Counted from the first letter of the stretch, positions 48,312 to 61,441 are shown. The stretch is DNA of 64,000 bases from Caenorhabditis elegans (GCF_000002985.6 NC_003279.8:6944001-7008000), one strand, 5' to 3'. Notes: generated by a model not told the origin, from the letters alone. Numbers and translations are program-made.

Positions 48312-51300
48312 TTAATAGATAAGTTCTTCACGTGTCTGCGTCTCTTGTTTCCTTCGTGGATCCAAGAAGTGTGGGTCATTTCCAGATGAATATGATGGAG
48401 ATAATGGAGGTGGAGGTGCTCCATTCGGAGCAAGACGAGCACGTGGAACTGTAAATAATAGTATAATGGAAAATAAAATTTCAGAAAACTAAAAATGAAA
48501 TATTTTTTATTAAACAGAAAATGTGTCAAATGGGTTTTGATTTAAAATTATTCAGTTTTTCCTTACTTTTAAGGTTTTTACTGAAAGTTTCCAGAAAGCT
48601 TCCCTCTTAAGGAACAATGCTACTAGAAGAAGAAGAAGCTAGAAGTGAAAAATGCATTCATTGTTTTGTTACATTTTTTTTCAACGTGAAAAGAAACTCA
48701 AAACATTATTGCGGAATTCTCAAGGGTTTCCACTTTTTTTACAAAATAAGTTGTATATTTTGCTGATGGATATTATTTTTTGATATTTCCAAAACATGTT
48801 TAAAAATAAACTAACTAGTTCCATAAGTCGGGTCAATTGGTGGAAGTGGTGAATATAGAGGATGTCCTATTCTCGGTTCATCAATTGGTAGTTGTCCCAT
48901 TGAACCATTTTCATAATCTTTCTGTCCTTTTCTATTTGTGTCAACTCGATATCTGTATGTTGAGTTTGGAGTATGTGGTACGGTTGTTCCTGGTGGTGGT
49001 GGGTATGGTAGAGGACTTCCAGAGTATGGGGTTGAGTAGATTGCATCGTGGTGACGTGGATTCAACGTGCTGGAATAGAATTATTATCGGGCTGGTAAGT
49101 TTGTAGGTTAACCAAGACCAAAGTTTTAGTCAGTAAATCGTCAAAAACCTTACACAAATCCGCCTTTCACTACTTGGAGATCTGCTTTATACAAGTGGAG
49201 CAAGCTAGGAAACATGGATGTAAAAGAAAATTATTTGAACAAGAGGAAAACAAGTATTGACTTCAAAAACCGAAAAAAATTTAAAAAAATAAAAGAAATC
49301 CAAAATTGTTTTTTGGTTTTAACGTTAGGAAATTAATGACATCATGGACTTGTGTTGTTGAAAAAGGAATTCAATTCCGGACGACCAGGGAAACAGTCAT
49401 TTTTAGGTTACACCGTAAATTCGCATCCCTAATACCGAGCAAATTTTTAATTTGAAACTTACGAAGGTGGAGTGATAACGTAGAGAGGCTCAATAGACTT
49501 GTAAGTTGCTGGTTTCGTAACTTCGTACTTTTCCTGAAAACAATTGATATTTGTCATTCAAATTTCTCTTTGATCATTGGCGTCTTTCATTTTTTCCCGT
49601 TAAAATTGATCGTTTGAAAAGTGACAGGATATCAAAAAAGAACAAGAAGGTCTTTTTTAATGTGACGCCCCAAATCCCTCTTTTATTTCATGTCTAATAA
49701 ATACCCAATCCACAGAGACACCTTCCTACACATACATTTGACCCACAACCAATAAGAAACAGTTTGATTGGCTTGGGAAAATTGTAATTAAGTGGAAGAG
49801 AAGATTTGACGGAGAAAAGGTGTTAATGGAAGGTTTTATGATATACAGAGTTTTAGGATTACATAATATTAATATAGCAGGAACAATGTTAAAAGTATTC
49901 ATTTTAGCTTTTAGAGTTCCTATGTTTTAGGTTTTGACAATATCTAACGGCGATAGTTTTGCTTTCAGAAGATTTGAAACCAACTTACTTTCTTATTTTT
50001 ACGACAACAGCAGAAACATTTGGCACAGATCATTGAGAGAAGAATTGAAACAAGACAAAGCACAAGGAGCACAGCAACAATAAGTCCAATCACTGGCTGA
50101 AAATGCACATTACAGTTACAAGCAAAAAGAATAATCAAAAACTCACAAGCCACGATGCATACCAATTGTCAATTGGGGCCTCTGAAACTTGCTTGTAGTT
50201 TGCCAAAAGATATTGAACTGCTAAAGTGTCACTTTCACTTCCTTGCTGAAAAAAAGAAAATTCAATCAGTTTTAAATTGAAAAGTTCTCACCTGTGCTGC
50301 TAACTTGTGTAGTTTCTGCATATCGTCATCTCCAAGAAGTACAAACGAATCACCGCCACGGTATGTAGCCAACTGAAATGTGATATTATTTTATGAATTT
50401 AGTGACAAACCTTAGGAACTTTTTGAGAAAAATCTGGCAACTTGTTAAAAAACTTCACAAAAGTTGTCAGAGAACTGCAATATTTGCCAAAAACGCTTAC
50501 GCAATTGCCGAGAATTGCCGAGAGCCGAGAAGATGATGGAATTTGGCTTTTACTTTGAGCCCTCATCTTTCAAAATAAAGTTCAACAAAAATGGTCAGCT
50601 TGACAACTTTAGCTTTTGCAGCCTAGTCATATCAAATTCCAATACGTTCCTCCAGTTTTATGTTTTTATTCTTCTTTGGCCAATTCTGAGCATTTTTCAA
50701 TGCTTCTGCTCAACTTTAAATACACCCCAATGTTTTCATTTCCATGATATGTGTCCACATCTTTTGAGGAATTCAACGAAGCGATTAGTTACCGGTTTGT
50801 CCCTCATCACAAGGCTCATTGAAATGAGCCAATGACCTCGAACACAGGGAGACAAATGGGCGTCCGTCCACTTCTTCTTCTCTTCAAAAGTATTCTTCTA
50901 TGTATGGCGATTCAATCCCCAAACCGTCCATTTCTTCGCCCAATTATTTACCATCAATTTATGCGCAGGCGCTGCCAAATGACAAGGAAGGTGAAATGGG
51001 TGGGCAAGTGGGACGGCACAAGGCGCAAACATTCAGATTTCAAAAATCTGTTTCGAGTCAATGATTTTGAACAGTTTGAACACATCAAAAAAGAGAACAC
51101 TCAAAGGTGTGAGGAAATGTTTACACATTTGTTTTGTTGAAGTTGGAGTAGTGGAGGATAATCAAAATAGTCCAAAGTTATAGTGCACCACAATTAAACA
51201 CTTCAAAAGTTCTTTTGAATTTTTTGAAAAAGTTTTGATGAGTTGCCGAATGTTTGCAACTCGGCAAATTAGGATAACAGCTTTATGCACTCCGTTTTTA

Positions 51301-54300
51301 AACGTGGGAAGATTTCTGTAGTTTTATGAAAATCGATCAGATTAATACCCTGAATTTTTGAATGGCAGAGTTTTGTAGATCCATAAAAAACTCTTACCTG
51401 TTGTGTATCCTTTAAATAAACCATGACCAATCCATGATCACAAGTCGTATTTCCTAATTGTGCCTCATCATATTCCTCTTCCATATCTCTTTTCAGATCA
51501 TCTGTCTGAAAATGTTTAAACTATTCACTGTCATCATCATCATCATCAACCACTCTTTTTCTCTCATTTTCTCTTGTGAAAGTCCATGGGCGCGGTGGAG
51601 GCCAAGCCATATTATCATGATCAAACAAATACAACCTAACCAGTTGACCTAATTTGCAACTTATATCCGATGAAAATGAAGGTTTTATAAGAAGAAATAT
51701 AAGGACTAATTGGAACAAAACAATTAGGTGTGCAGATGCTAAAACACTAATAAAAATAATTCTCTAAATAACTTTTTATTCGGAAGGAATTCAAAAAAAC
51801 TTACATTTTTTGATGACGTAACGTGGAGAAGTCCAATGAATGCATCAGTTCCATCTGCTCTTACACAACCATCTGCACATTCACATCTGAAACGTTTAAC
51901 AATTATTTTTCCATAATGCCTAAAGTCAGAAAATTTCAATTCTCAAAAATTTTTACCCTGTGCTGCTGCAACGCTTTTCAATTTTCCCGCAATTTAGCGA
52001 AATATGCATTGAGCTAGCTGGGGGTTGAAGATCAAAATCGGGAAATTTTTCGGGTAGCGGCAATCAGGAAAAAGATGCAAAAAACACAGATGGTATCAAT
52101 AGGGAATTTATCTCGTGGGCCGGGGCACCGCAAGATTGAGTATCATTATCTTGACAGTTAATCTTCAAAACGATTTTCCTCATATTCTTCTTTTTTCTTA
52201 ATGCGCACTTTTTCACACGATTTAGAGGTATTTGAGATTGAAATAAAGGAAAAGTGTAGATGAAACAGTTTTGTGTCAGTTCCGTAAGATTTTTAAAATA
52301 TTGATGGGGTTTTTCAAGAAGACAAGAGTTCAGCTACGTAGCTGTATACAGAGCTTTCAAAATCCGAAAGCTTTACAAAAACGAAACAGGTGACTTGAAA
52401 CTTTGCTCATTTTCAGAAAGTGTAACCTAAAGCAAGCTCACGCAGATTCTTGAATTTAAAATTTAAAAGCTGTAACAAATTTATCTTTACTCTCAGTCCC
52501 GAACAAAAAACAATTTCTCACAAACATGGAAGATTCAAATCACTATTTTTTATTTGAATTATTCAATAAGAAATTGCGGCCTGATACAGAACGTCTTGCT
52601 TCATTGTCACAATTATTTTGAGCACTTTATGACGGATTGTTTCAACGCCAATTTGAGAAAGTTGTTTTTTTACTGTTTAATCTTTAATTTTTAATTGCTC
52701 TAAAATGTGGCAATAACTCATATTTCACCTAACTACCATAATAGGACCAAACATTTTATGCGAGTTGTATTTTTAGTTAGGTTTTAATTGTTTTTATTCA
52801 AGTTTTGTAGGGAATAAATGATTTAAGAAAAATATACGTTTATTTAGTTGTTCCTCTTAAGGTTCAATGATCTTGTTTTTAAGGCTAAATATTTATGTTT
52901 TTGAACTGTTTTTTCTTCTTATTATTCTTTCAAAAAAAAACATTACAAAGAATAAGTTTGTTATTTCATTCCAACTATTACATGATCCCAATAGACCTAT
53001 ATTCATTGCCGTCGTGTGCCCCTAATAGCTTCAATATGATGTCCCTCCCCATGTCATCTCAAGGTCTTTTCTCTCGTACTCCTCCTCATCCTATTACACG
53101 ATTGAAAAAAAACGGGGGAATGTGAGACTATAAAATTTAGGGACGTAAAATAATTGCGCCTGAATTGTTTCACAGATTCAAAATTTAATGTTGTCTTGTG
53201 TACAGCAATGCTAATTAAATATTGACTACTGGCAAGACCTTGAGTTGGTATTATGTTAAATGTGTGAAACCATGAAAAACTGTTTCTGTTGGTGGGCAAT
53301 ATAATAGTCGATTCATAGAAATTTTCTATTGATAAGGGTTTCAAAAACTAATTGTTCTATTAGAATTTGGTCCTTTCTGTATTTACATGACCGATGCTTT
53401 CATCACGCTCGATCCTCTTTGGAAGGGGTTCATTTTGCTCGACTGAGCATTATGCGCACATCGCAAATTAGCTGTGCTACTTTTTCTTTTTGTTGTTGTA
53501 AAAATTTCAACATTTAATTTCAAAATTCAAAAACATACCCAATTCGATCCTTGAGCCCTGCTAAAATATCAGTCAACTTCTTCCTTGTTGTAGTCGCCAA
53601 TCGTCCATGAACATCACATACAAAAGTCTTTCTTCCGTATCCTGATTCAGATTTGCATTGCTCAGTTTCATCATCGAATACTGTACTGCGTACCTGAAAT
53701 AGTTGTGTTTCAAGTTTTTTTCTGAATCGGTTTTTCTCATGATTGTCTCATAAGTCTTATCAGTGGACAATGGACAACAACAAGTTTCTTTTTTTGCAAT
53801 TTTTTCTCAAAAGATTCAGAGAGAATCGAAAGTTTCATGTTGTTGCTGGGACAAGTAGCAAGCAAAAAAGTGCTTTTGTTTGATACGAACGAGTAAGAAT
53901 GAAGTGGTTTTAAACAGAACAAAAAGATGACAACTATCGAACGGGAATTAATTGATTTGAAACAGCAGGAGAGATGCTTTTAGCTATAGTATGTCCAGTT
54001 ACATGTAACATTATGGGAACATGAATACCGTTGGTTTTACATATTTATTCTAGTGAATAGAAAAAGTTGGCAAATGAAAAGAATAATTCTATTTAAAAAA
54101 CACCTGAAGGAATTTAGCGAAATTACTTGATTTGTTAAGTTTCGTTTCAAAATAAATATTTTATAACCAGTGGAAAAATTATTTAAATCACTCAGAATTG
54201 TGATCAAAAGGTGTTTCTATAATCTTAGAACACGGTTTAAAGCCCCTTATCAAATGCAAACAATTAAAACATAAAATTTAAATAATGAATCTCGTAGTTA

Positions 54301-55523
54301 AAAACATTGGTTGGTCCACTTTCAAATTTATGTTAGAAAGTGTAATTAAAAATTTTTAAAAACTGTTTCAAAAGTTGTTTTGGGATATTTGATTATTTCA
54401 GAACCAGGTTTTATTCCAGCTTTAGAAAAAATTATATAAATTTTCTTGAGCTCTAACAGCAATGATACAAAGCTTTACATTATTGAACTTTTCCGAAAAG
54501 CTGTCAAAAATCTTCCATCAATAATGAATTCAAAATGTTCGGTTCCAATAGAATCTTGTGTTATCACACAATTCCATCGTTTTACTTTCGATTTCATCAC
54601 ACATACACTTTTGAGACATATGACCCCTTTGAAGAATGAAGGCATCATAAACATCACCCCCTTTTTCAAATTTCCTGTTTTCTATGATGCTACCGCAATT
54701 GTCGGCACGGAATTTATTTTTTGAAATATTTCAAAAATTGAATGACATCTTGTAATTGCCAAAATTATTTTCAACAACACTTGAAAGGGTCTTTCTATTT
54801 ATTTTCAAGTACCAAAGGGGAAATTAGGAAGACCCCTGGGTTTTGTGGTTTTTTAGTTAAATTTTGGACAGTTGTAAATTTACAAAAATTTGATTGTGGA
54901 TGAAAATAGCCTTTTCAAAGTGTACGTTAGGCAGAGTTGTTATATAATATAGGATTTAAAATTTTAATTTGGTTTTCTAAAACTGAAAAAATATGTAAAA
55001 TTTAGGAAAGTTTATTAGAAAAATTGATGAAAATCACAACTTAAAAAAAAAACATTTTCTTGATTTTTACCGATAAAGCTTCAAAAGTTAAAATAAATAG
55101 CGTATCTGATAGTTTTTAGATCAAAAAATAGTGTGCATTTTTCAGTTATAGTGATTGAGATATAAGCTTTCAAAGTTGAGAGTTCAAAAAAATTACAGTA
55201 GGATACGAAAGTTTTTAGATCGGAGCATATTTTTTTTAGTTATAATTTTTAAAAATTCTTCCTATCGTAAACTTCCTTTTTACAATTTTCAAGTACGTAC
55301 TCTAAATATGAACGTGTTTATAGGTATATTGGCAATAACAATCCAAAATCCGTCGGGCATTTTGAATGAATAGAATCATTGGCACGATACAGAATAATAG
55401 GGTAATGTTGAAAAAAAAGTGAAAGAGAGAGAGAGAGTAGGGAAAATGACCGAAACGAACCTGTTCGATAAAAACGAATAAAAGTAGAAGTTTGAATAGT
55501 AAACTAGCAGTTGAGGACTTCAT
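48312..55523 (-). CDS. MOLO-1-like type I membrane protein with an extracellular TPM domain
   Basis: Eleven exons total 1209 nt (402 aa): 55461-55523, 53539-53693, 51805-51886, 51398-51505, 50292-50372, 50147-50245, 49989-50096, 49463-49533, 49154-49204, 48816-49069, 48312-48448. A signal peptide (MKSSTASLLFKLLLLFVFIE) is followed by the TPM-domain segment CKSESGYGRKTFVCDVHGRL, a Cys-rich part (CECADGCVRADGTDAFIGLL), and CDHGLVMVYLKDTQQLATYR with GGDSFVLLGDDD. One membrane span (VIGLIVAVLLVLCLVSILL) ends in a palmitoylation-type CAKCFCCCRKNKK. The cytoplasmic tail is Pro/Tyr-rich. Family knowledge: MOLO-1 is an auxiliary subunit of levamisole-type acetylcholine receptors, so a receptor-accessory role is inferred. 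The 51-nt exon 9 can be skipped without changing frame. Intron 1 is about 1.8 kb. Confidence 0.88.
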
Positions 55524-58500
55524 GTTTGTAATCTCTGTTAACACATGTGAAACCAAGTAGCAGCAACAGATGAAGAAAACGAAGTAGTAGTAGAAGTAGG
55601 GAGTGGGGCACAGGAGACACAGAATCAGCAGTAATAGTGTAAGCTCCGCCCACTTGTCGAAATCAAGGTTAGAAATAAACAGAGAGACGAACCGACGGTG
55701 CGCAGAAACACCAACAGATGGTAGAAGAGATTCAGATGAATAAAAAGGATGAAGAGAGAAAAGAGATTTAGAGAAATATACACCAGAACATATTTACTGT
55801 TTTTTTTAAATACAAGTCTAACATTAATGGCAGCATGTCAGGAGGGAAATTTTTAACTATGAGTGTCTGGGGATATCGGGAATAAATAATTTTTAAAGAT
55901 TGGAAATATCATTCAGCCGAGCAACTCATACAAGATGAACCCAAACCGCCCAGTGCTCCTTACTTGACTATTAGAAGAATAACGCTTTGTAAGATATGGG
56001 CTTAAACTGCTTAAACTTTTTGAAATGTGATCTGCAGAACAAATTCAAATCGGGATTATTTCTGATCTCCAGCAGTTACTGCAATGTGCTAGGAAGCTTT
56101 ATTTCTAGAAAAACCAACAGACGGGCAGGTTTGACCCTGTTGCGTAAATGGGACGGTTGTGTTGAGCCTCAATTAGGTAAAGACTGAAGATTTCAGCTCA
56201 GTTTCAAAACCATCCTTTTATTCGCAGGTTGAAAATTAAAAACATTGCTCATTTAAAAAAAGTTAAATGAAAAATTGTAGTGATGTTTTAAAAAGTTGAG
56301 AAGGTTACTTTGAAATATCAGTCATAGTCCAAAAGGTTGGGTGTGACTCATTGTCCCTTGACACATTTTTGAAAAAAATCGGAAAAATCAAAATCTCACC
56401 TTGAGTTTCTTCAAGATATTTGGATGATTCAACATGTTCTATTCATGTTTTTTAAAGGGAACATTTCTGATTTTGGACTGAACAACTGGAAAACCGTTTG
56501 GTTTTTCAAAGCTCGGAGAATCTTTACAGCAAAATGAAAACTCAAAGAATGCCTGAAAAATCTCGTGCTCCAACAGGTTGTGTTGATCAAAATTAAAACA
56601 AAATCTTGCCATTTGATAGCAACTTCCTGTCACATTTTGGTAACTTTTTTGCCACTGCAACTTCCTGATAATATTTAGAAAACCTATCCTCGGCAACAAT
56701 TTTCCAAACATTGGTAACTGCCTGCCAGAAACTTTTCAACTTAAAAGCTTCTGATAATCTGTTGGCAAAAGTTTTCCGGAAATTTCCCCCAGTGCTGAAA
56801 AATATTAACAATAAAAAAGTAATTATTTATATTTTTCTGAAATCAACTTTTTCGAGGCTAAAGAGCAGAGCGAGCTTACTCTTTTTTCTTTTAAATCCTC
56901 AAAGGTTTCGACTGTTCCGCCCTTTGCAGTCAACATTATTTCAAATACATTAGAAAGCAGAAATTGGTGAACACTGAAATATTTTATCTCCATCAACTTT
57001 CACTTTTCAGGAATTTTCCGTTCTGTTTCACAAAATGGGTAACGTTTTCAATTTCTTCAAACAAAACTACTCTGAACGATTTGGTGATGCCGAGACGTCT
57101 AGAAAAAAAATTTTATAATTGTTATTCAACAATTTTTCTACTGAAACTCGATAGATGTTTAGTTATGACTTGTACAACAGAAAAGTTCTCAAAAAATTAG
57201 GTCACTTTTGATAAAATGCGTTTGACTGTGTGTAACTCATTAAATAATTGATGTTATGCAATAAAAAACATTGCAGTAGAAAGCTGAAATATTTTTGATC
57301 ATTTTGTTAGTTAAACATTTGTTTCCTAGACCTGTATTTTCCAAGTCACACCAGTTTGAAGATATGAAATTTAGCGAGTTTAAGAAGGTATGTGGGCCAT
57401 TGAATCTAGGCTTGCTTTTTTAGCTGGCGGATATTTTTTTATGTGGAGAACTTAGAATGTGTCATTCATAGTTCAGCTAATAGTTGAAAACAGAAAACAT
57501 TTATAAATTTTATATAAACAATAATTATGTACTGTCTTAACTAAATATTGTTTCCTTTTATGGGATTTATCATGAACAAAAATGAAAACGAGTAGACAAT
57601 TAGCAAAGAATTGGCAATGATTTTGGAGTAAATGAATATTTGCAACATTGAATCAAAATGAATCAAAAACACAGCATTGAACCATTCAAAACACTTTCAA
57701 CAACTTCGACTTCTCAGCGTAACCATTCATTTATAAAACATTTTAAAATTAAGAACAAACAAATGTTTCCTCCATTTAGCTTAGAATTAAAAAGAAAACA
57801 AATATTTTTCTGAATATTCGATTTATGGAAGAGAAATGCTTAATGAAAACAAGTCAAATCTATTTTCAGATGATTCTAGTCATAATGGAATTCCTGTTGA
57901 TCTTGCTGATCATCGAAAACATTTATCAATTTGAAAATTTGTTTTAAAGTGCAAAGAACAAAACAAATTTCTTATAAGATTAAACTGTATGATTTAAAGA
58001 AAAAATATTTTTCAAACTTAATTTCTCTTTCTCGCCAATTTTTCCAGAGGATTGTCAACTCACCATAGTTTGTCTGATATTTATTTTTTTAAAAACTTTT
58101 GGAAATTTTTTGTGAAGTCTCATTATGAATTTCGGTGGTTTTGGACCAGTTTTAGTCTATTTAACCAAAATACCCACACAAACTCTACACCCCCTTTAAA
58201 GGTGTGCGTAAAAATGACAAAGTAACGATTTTAAACTATTTCGAACCTGAATTAATTAATTTCACTGATTTACGCTTGTCAGCGTGCTTTTTAATTGAAC
58301 ATTTGTATTTATCTTGGCTTTTTCTCTAAAATTCAAGCAAAAATACACCGAAACATTAATAATCGGTGGAAAATAACAATAAATAAAATAAATAAATTTA
58401 AAAACATGCAAGCGCGCTCCATCGAACAAATCCAATTGACGGTAATTCAAATTGGAATTAGACAAAAACTGAGATTTTTTCAATTTTCAAAAAATCATAT

Positions 58501-58935
58501 AGAATTTAGAAAATTTTGTTTTATTTTTTTATCATGATATTCGGTCATTGTGGTACCATAGGCATGTTTTAAAGCAATTTCCCCACTGGCGCTACTCCCC
58601 CTTCAAATAGTGTATGAAACAGTTTACGCTCATTTCTCAGAATCAATATGTTAAATGATAGAAAAATGTGACAGCTATCAATAAAATAATTAATCTGTCC
58701 TAAAATTTTTCATTCTCACAAAAAAGATTTTGTACGCGCAACTCGAGTATCAAATTATGAGTCACCCTGTATGCAACGACAACTTTATTTCAACAAAAAA
58801 AATCGATAGTCGAAGATTCATTGTAGGAAAGAAAACATTGAAATACAGAGGTATTTAGCTTTTTTCGTCAGGGACCTTTGTCAGAGCTTCTGTGATCATT
58901 GTCTTCACATCCTCATTTCCATTCTCGTTCAGACA
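55524..58935. other. 3.4-kb intergenic region, no gene supported
   Basis: It starts with the GC- and purine-richer promoter side of the MOLO-like gene (to about 55790). The rest is AT-rich. Overlapping minus-strand frames at 56439-56811 and plus-strand frames at 55996-56187, 56711-56953 and 56964-57200 lack splice context and family resemblance. Positions about 58500-58760 form a dispersed repeat whose relative lies at about 62640-62800. Confidence 0.5.
55644..55652. promoter_or_regulatory. GC-box-like CTCCGCCCA upstream of the MOLO-like gene
   Basis: About 120 bp upstream of the start codon, the complement reads TGGGCGGAG in the direction of transcription. It is followed by GA-rich sequence and a (GA)n tract at about 55423-55438, within intron 1. 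This is likely part of the promoter, by inference. Confidence 0.3.
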
Positions 58936-59482
58936 TTAAAGTTTGAGCTTTAAATAGAAAAGCGCCGCACGGATGGCATACGTGAAGAAGATGCTCATTG
59001 TGAAGACTCCAGCACGTTGATCACGCATCTTTCTGAACAAGTCATCACAATCGGGAGTTTTCCCATCTAACACTTGTTCTATGATGATTGAAGTGAGCAC
59101 TACAGTAGCTGAGCGATCTAGACCAAGGTCACACATTACAATCACTGGGGGCTGCTTTCCAACTGTTGGTGAGCTTTCCTGAAAGAAAATTCTTGTTTAC
59201 AATAATTATTTGAAATAGTTACCAACCTTGACAGGAGCTCGAACCAACGCGAGCACTTTCTTCACATCATCAGGGTAGCTCTTCCATGGCCACGTGGTGC
59301 AATTGTAGACTTTGGCAAATGTTGCCTCACTACATCCATCTGCGACAACTTCCACTGTATATTTGTTCATCCAGTTTTTGCATAGTTGATCTACGTCTAC
59401 AGCTCTAGTGTTGATCAGCCAACCTTCCAGATTCAAGTAGTGATTTGTCGACAGAGGGAAAAATGAATGATGGAGATTATTG

Positions 59483-59660
59483 ACTTTTTGAAATCGACCA
59501 ATCACGAAGCGAGAAACTCGCTCGTTCTTTCCCCACACTATGGACGCCTCGTACCTGAGGCCCCACGGAAAGGGGAGCAGAACGAAAAGGGGATCAGCAA
59601 AAAGGGGATCTGCGAAAAGGGGATCTGCGAAAAGGGGAGCAACGAAAAGGGGAACTGGCA
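59483..59660. repeat. Repeat related to the 4811-5688 element, with a 16-bp tandem array
   Basis: Positions 59483-59550 (TTTTTGAAATCGACCAATCA, then GCGAGAAACTCGCTCGTTCT and CACTATGGACGCC) match the inverse of about 4850-4915. They are followed at 59568-59657 by an array of about 16-bp units of the type AAAAGGGGATCTGCGA, comparable with the purine repeats in the first element. Confidence 0.75.
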
Positions 59661-59668
59661 CTGTGCCA

Positions 59669-61245
59669 AAGGCAATCTATCCCATGCTCACATTTCCCAT
59701 GCACACATTTCCCATGCTGACACTTTCCCCCGTGCGTACAAAATTCCCATGCTTACGCCCAGTAGTTGGAGTACTCCCATGCCTACAACTCATTTTTCTC
59801 CTTTTTTTTCGTTCCCATGCTGATATTCTCATACATACATTTTCTCCCGTGCATACAAAATATTCTGATGCTTACGCTCAGTAGTCGAAGTACTCCCATG
59901 CATACACCTCATTTATTCCATTTTTTCGTTCCCATGCTGACATTCCCCCACATACATTTTTTCCCGTGCATACAAAATTCCCATGCTTACATCCAGTAGT
60001 CGAACGTTCCCATGCTGACATTCCCATACAAACATTTGTTCCCATACTTACAAAAATGTATTCCCATGCCGACATGGAGCATTTTTGTGCTCCAGAAGAG
60101 AACAAAGTCAATTTTTTTACTCATTTTCATTGTATTAGGCTTACTTGACAGCTTTCAGTTACAACTGATCACTTTTTTTTTCAAAATGCATTAGTTCTCG
60201 ATTATGAACAAGGAATCGAAGAAAAATGGGGATGACTGCCTATAGAGTAAAATTTTTTTTTTGCTCAAAAATTTTTTTTCTCTCTATTTTGTAGGATATC
60301 ATTAATTCGGTGAATTCCACAACTTTGAATGTTCATATTGCTGTTTCCGTGCAGTTATGAGTTTCGCAGTGTCTTAGGAACATTCCATTTTTTGTTGCAT
60401 TTTGTAGGAATTCGGAGCTATCTTATAATTTCTACAAATTAGTATATCCATTTCGCATTATTTCATGTATCTTAAACCTATTGCTTCAAAAATAGCACAG
60501 AACGAATGTTGATTCTGTTTCTTTCATTAAAAAATGTGCTACTGTGCATTTTTTCCCACTTCTACGACTTTAAAGGCGCGCGATTTATACAAAATGGTCC
60601 CGTCATTGGTCTCGCCAGCGCTCAACAAATCAATGGGATGCGCGTGGCGAGATTATTGCGCGAAAATTCGCGCGCCTTTAAAGTCGTAGAAGTGGGAAAA
60701 AAAAATGCACAGTAGCACATTTTTTAATGAAAGAAACAGAATCAACATTCGTTCTGTGCTATTTTTGAAGCAATAGGTTTGAGATACATGAAATAATGCA
60801 AAATGGACTTTCTAATTTGTAGAAATTATAAGATAGCTCCGAATTCCTACAAAATGCAACAAAAAATGGAATGTTCCTAAGACACTGCGAAACTCATAAC
60901 TGCACGGAAACAGCAATATGAACATTCAAAGTTGTGGAATTCACCGAATTAATGATATCCTACAAAATAGAGAGAAAAAAAAATGTTAAAATATGGGAAT
61001 GTCAGCATGGGAACGTTCGACTACTGGATGTAAGCATGGGAATTTTGTATGCACCGGAAAAAATGTATGTATGAGAATGTCAGCATGGGAACGGAAAAAA
61101 GGGAAAACATGAGTTGTAGGCATGGGAGTACTCGAACTACTGGGCGTAAGCATGGGAATATTTTGTATGCACGGGAGAAAATGTCAGCATGGGAAATGTG
61201 TGCATGGGAAATGTGAGCATGGGATAGATTGCCTGTGCCAAACGC
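59669..61245. mobile_element. Long foldback element built from CCCATGC-type repeats
   Basis: Left terminus GGCAATCTATCCCATGCTCA is mirrored by the right terminus TGAGCATGGGATAGATTGCC. The left arm (about 59669-60075) and right arm (about 60990-61245) are inverted copies built from repeated CCCATGC, GTGCATACAAAAT and CCAGTAGTCGA-type modules. No transposase frame exists; ORFs here are repeats read in several frames. A second palindrome is nested in the middle. Confidence 0.85.
60268..60983. mobile_element. Nested near-perfect palindromic element
   Basis: The arms of about 330 bp (about 60268-60595 and 60655-60983) are almost identical in inverse orientation. Examples are GGATATCATTAATTCGGTGA with its inverse, and CCACTTCTACGACTTTAAAG with CTTTAAAGTCGTAGAAGTGG. 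They flank a short centre containing TTGGTCTCGCCAGCGCTCAA. It appears inserted into the larger foldback element. Confidence 0.85.
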
Positions 61246-61441
61246 ACAAAACGCTTTTTTTCTCATTCAACACACGTCGGTTTTTTAAATAAGTGTTACA
61301 ACGACACTCAACATTAATTTTCCTGACAGATTGGCCGATTATATTTGAATACTTTGTCAAGTTAGGTGTTATTTCCAAGACCTGATATTCATTCCAAAAA
61401 TCACAAAAACCATGTGATGACACCTGCAATTCTTTTCCTTA

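Larger units (their letters stand above)
58936..61429 (-). pseudogene. Degenerate protein tyrosine phosphatase, interrupted by foldback elements
   Basis: C-terminal exons are clear: about 59461-59227 and 59178-58936, joined in phase. They carry FPLSTNHYLNLEGW, YTVEVVADGCSEATFAKVYN, the WPD-loop equivalent TTWPWKSYP, and the P-loop VIVMCDLGLDRSATVV. The Cys and Arg of C(x)5R remain, but the P-loop His is Met and the WPD Asp is Trp, so catalysis is unlikely. An N-terminal PTP-like exon lies at about 61429-61249 (FWNEYQVLEITPNLTKYSNI, then a NVECRC segment in place of the usual NRYxDVxC). Between them 59462-61248 is almost all repeat DNA. About 80 residues of the domain (QGP and FWxMV region) are missing, and no splice acceptor adjoins FPLSTN. 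Probably a pseudogene. A transcribed pseudophosphatase with hidden exons cannot be excluded. Confidence 0.55.

Noticed and set aside
50464..51140. Plus-strand frames of 123 and 102 codons
   Set aside because: They lie inside an intron of the MOLO-like gene, start without acceptor context, and contain repeat-like AATTGCCGAG motifs.
59467..60194. Repeated frames with His/Ala/Asp/Phe-rich sequence
   Set aside because: Translations of CCCATGC and AAAAGGGGATC tandem modules in several frames; no splice context or family resemblance.
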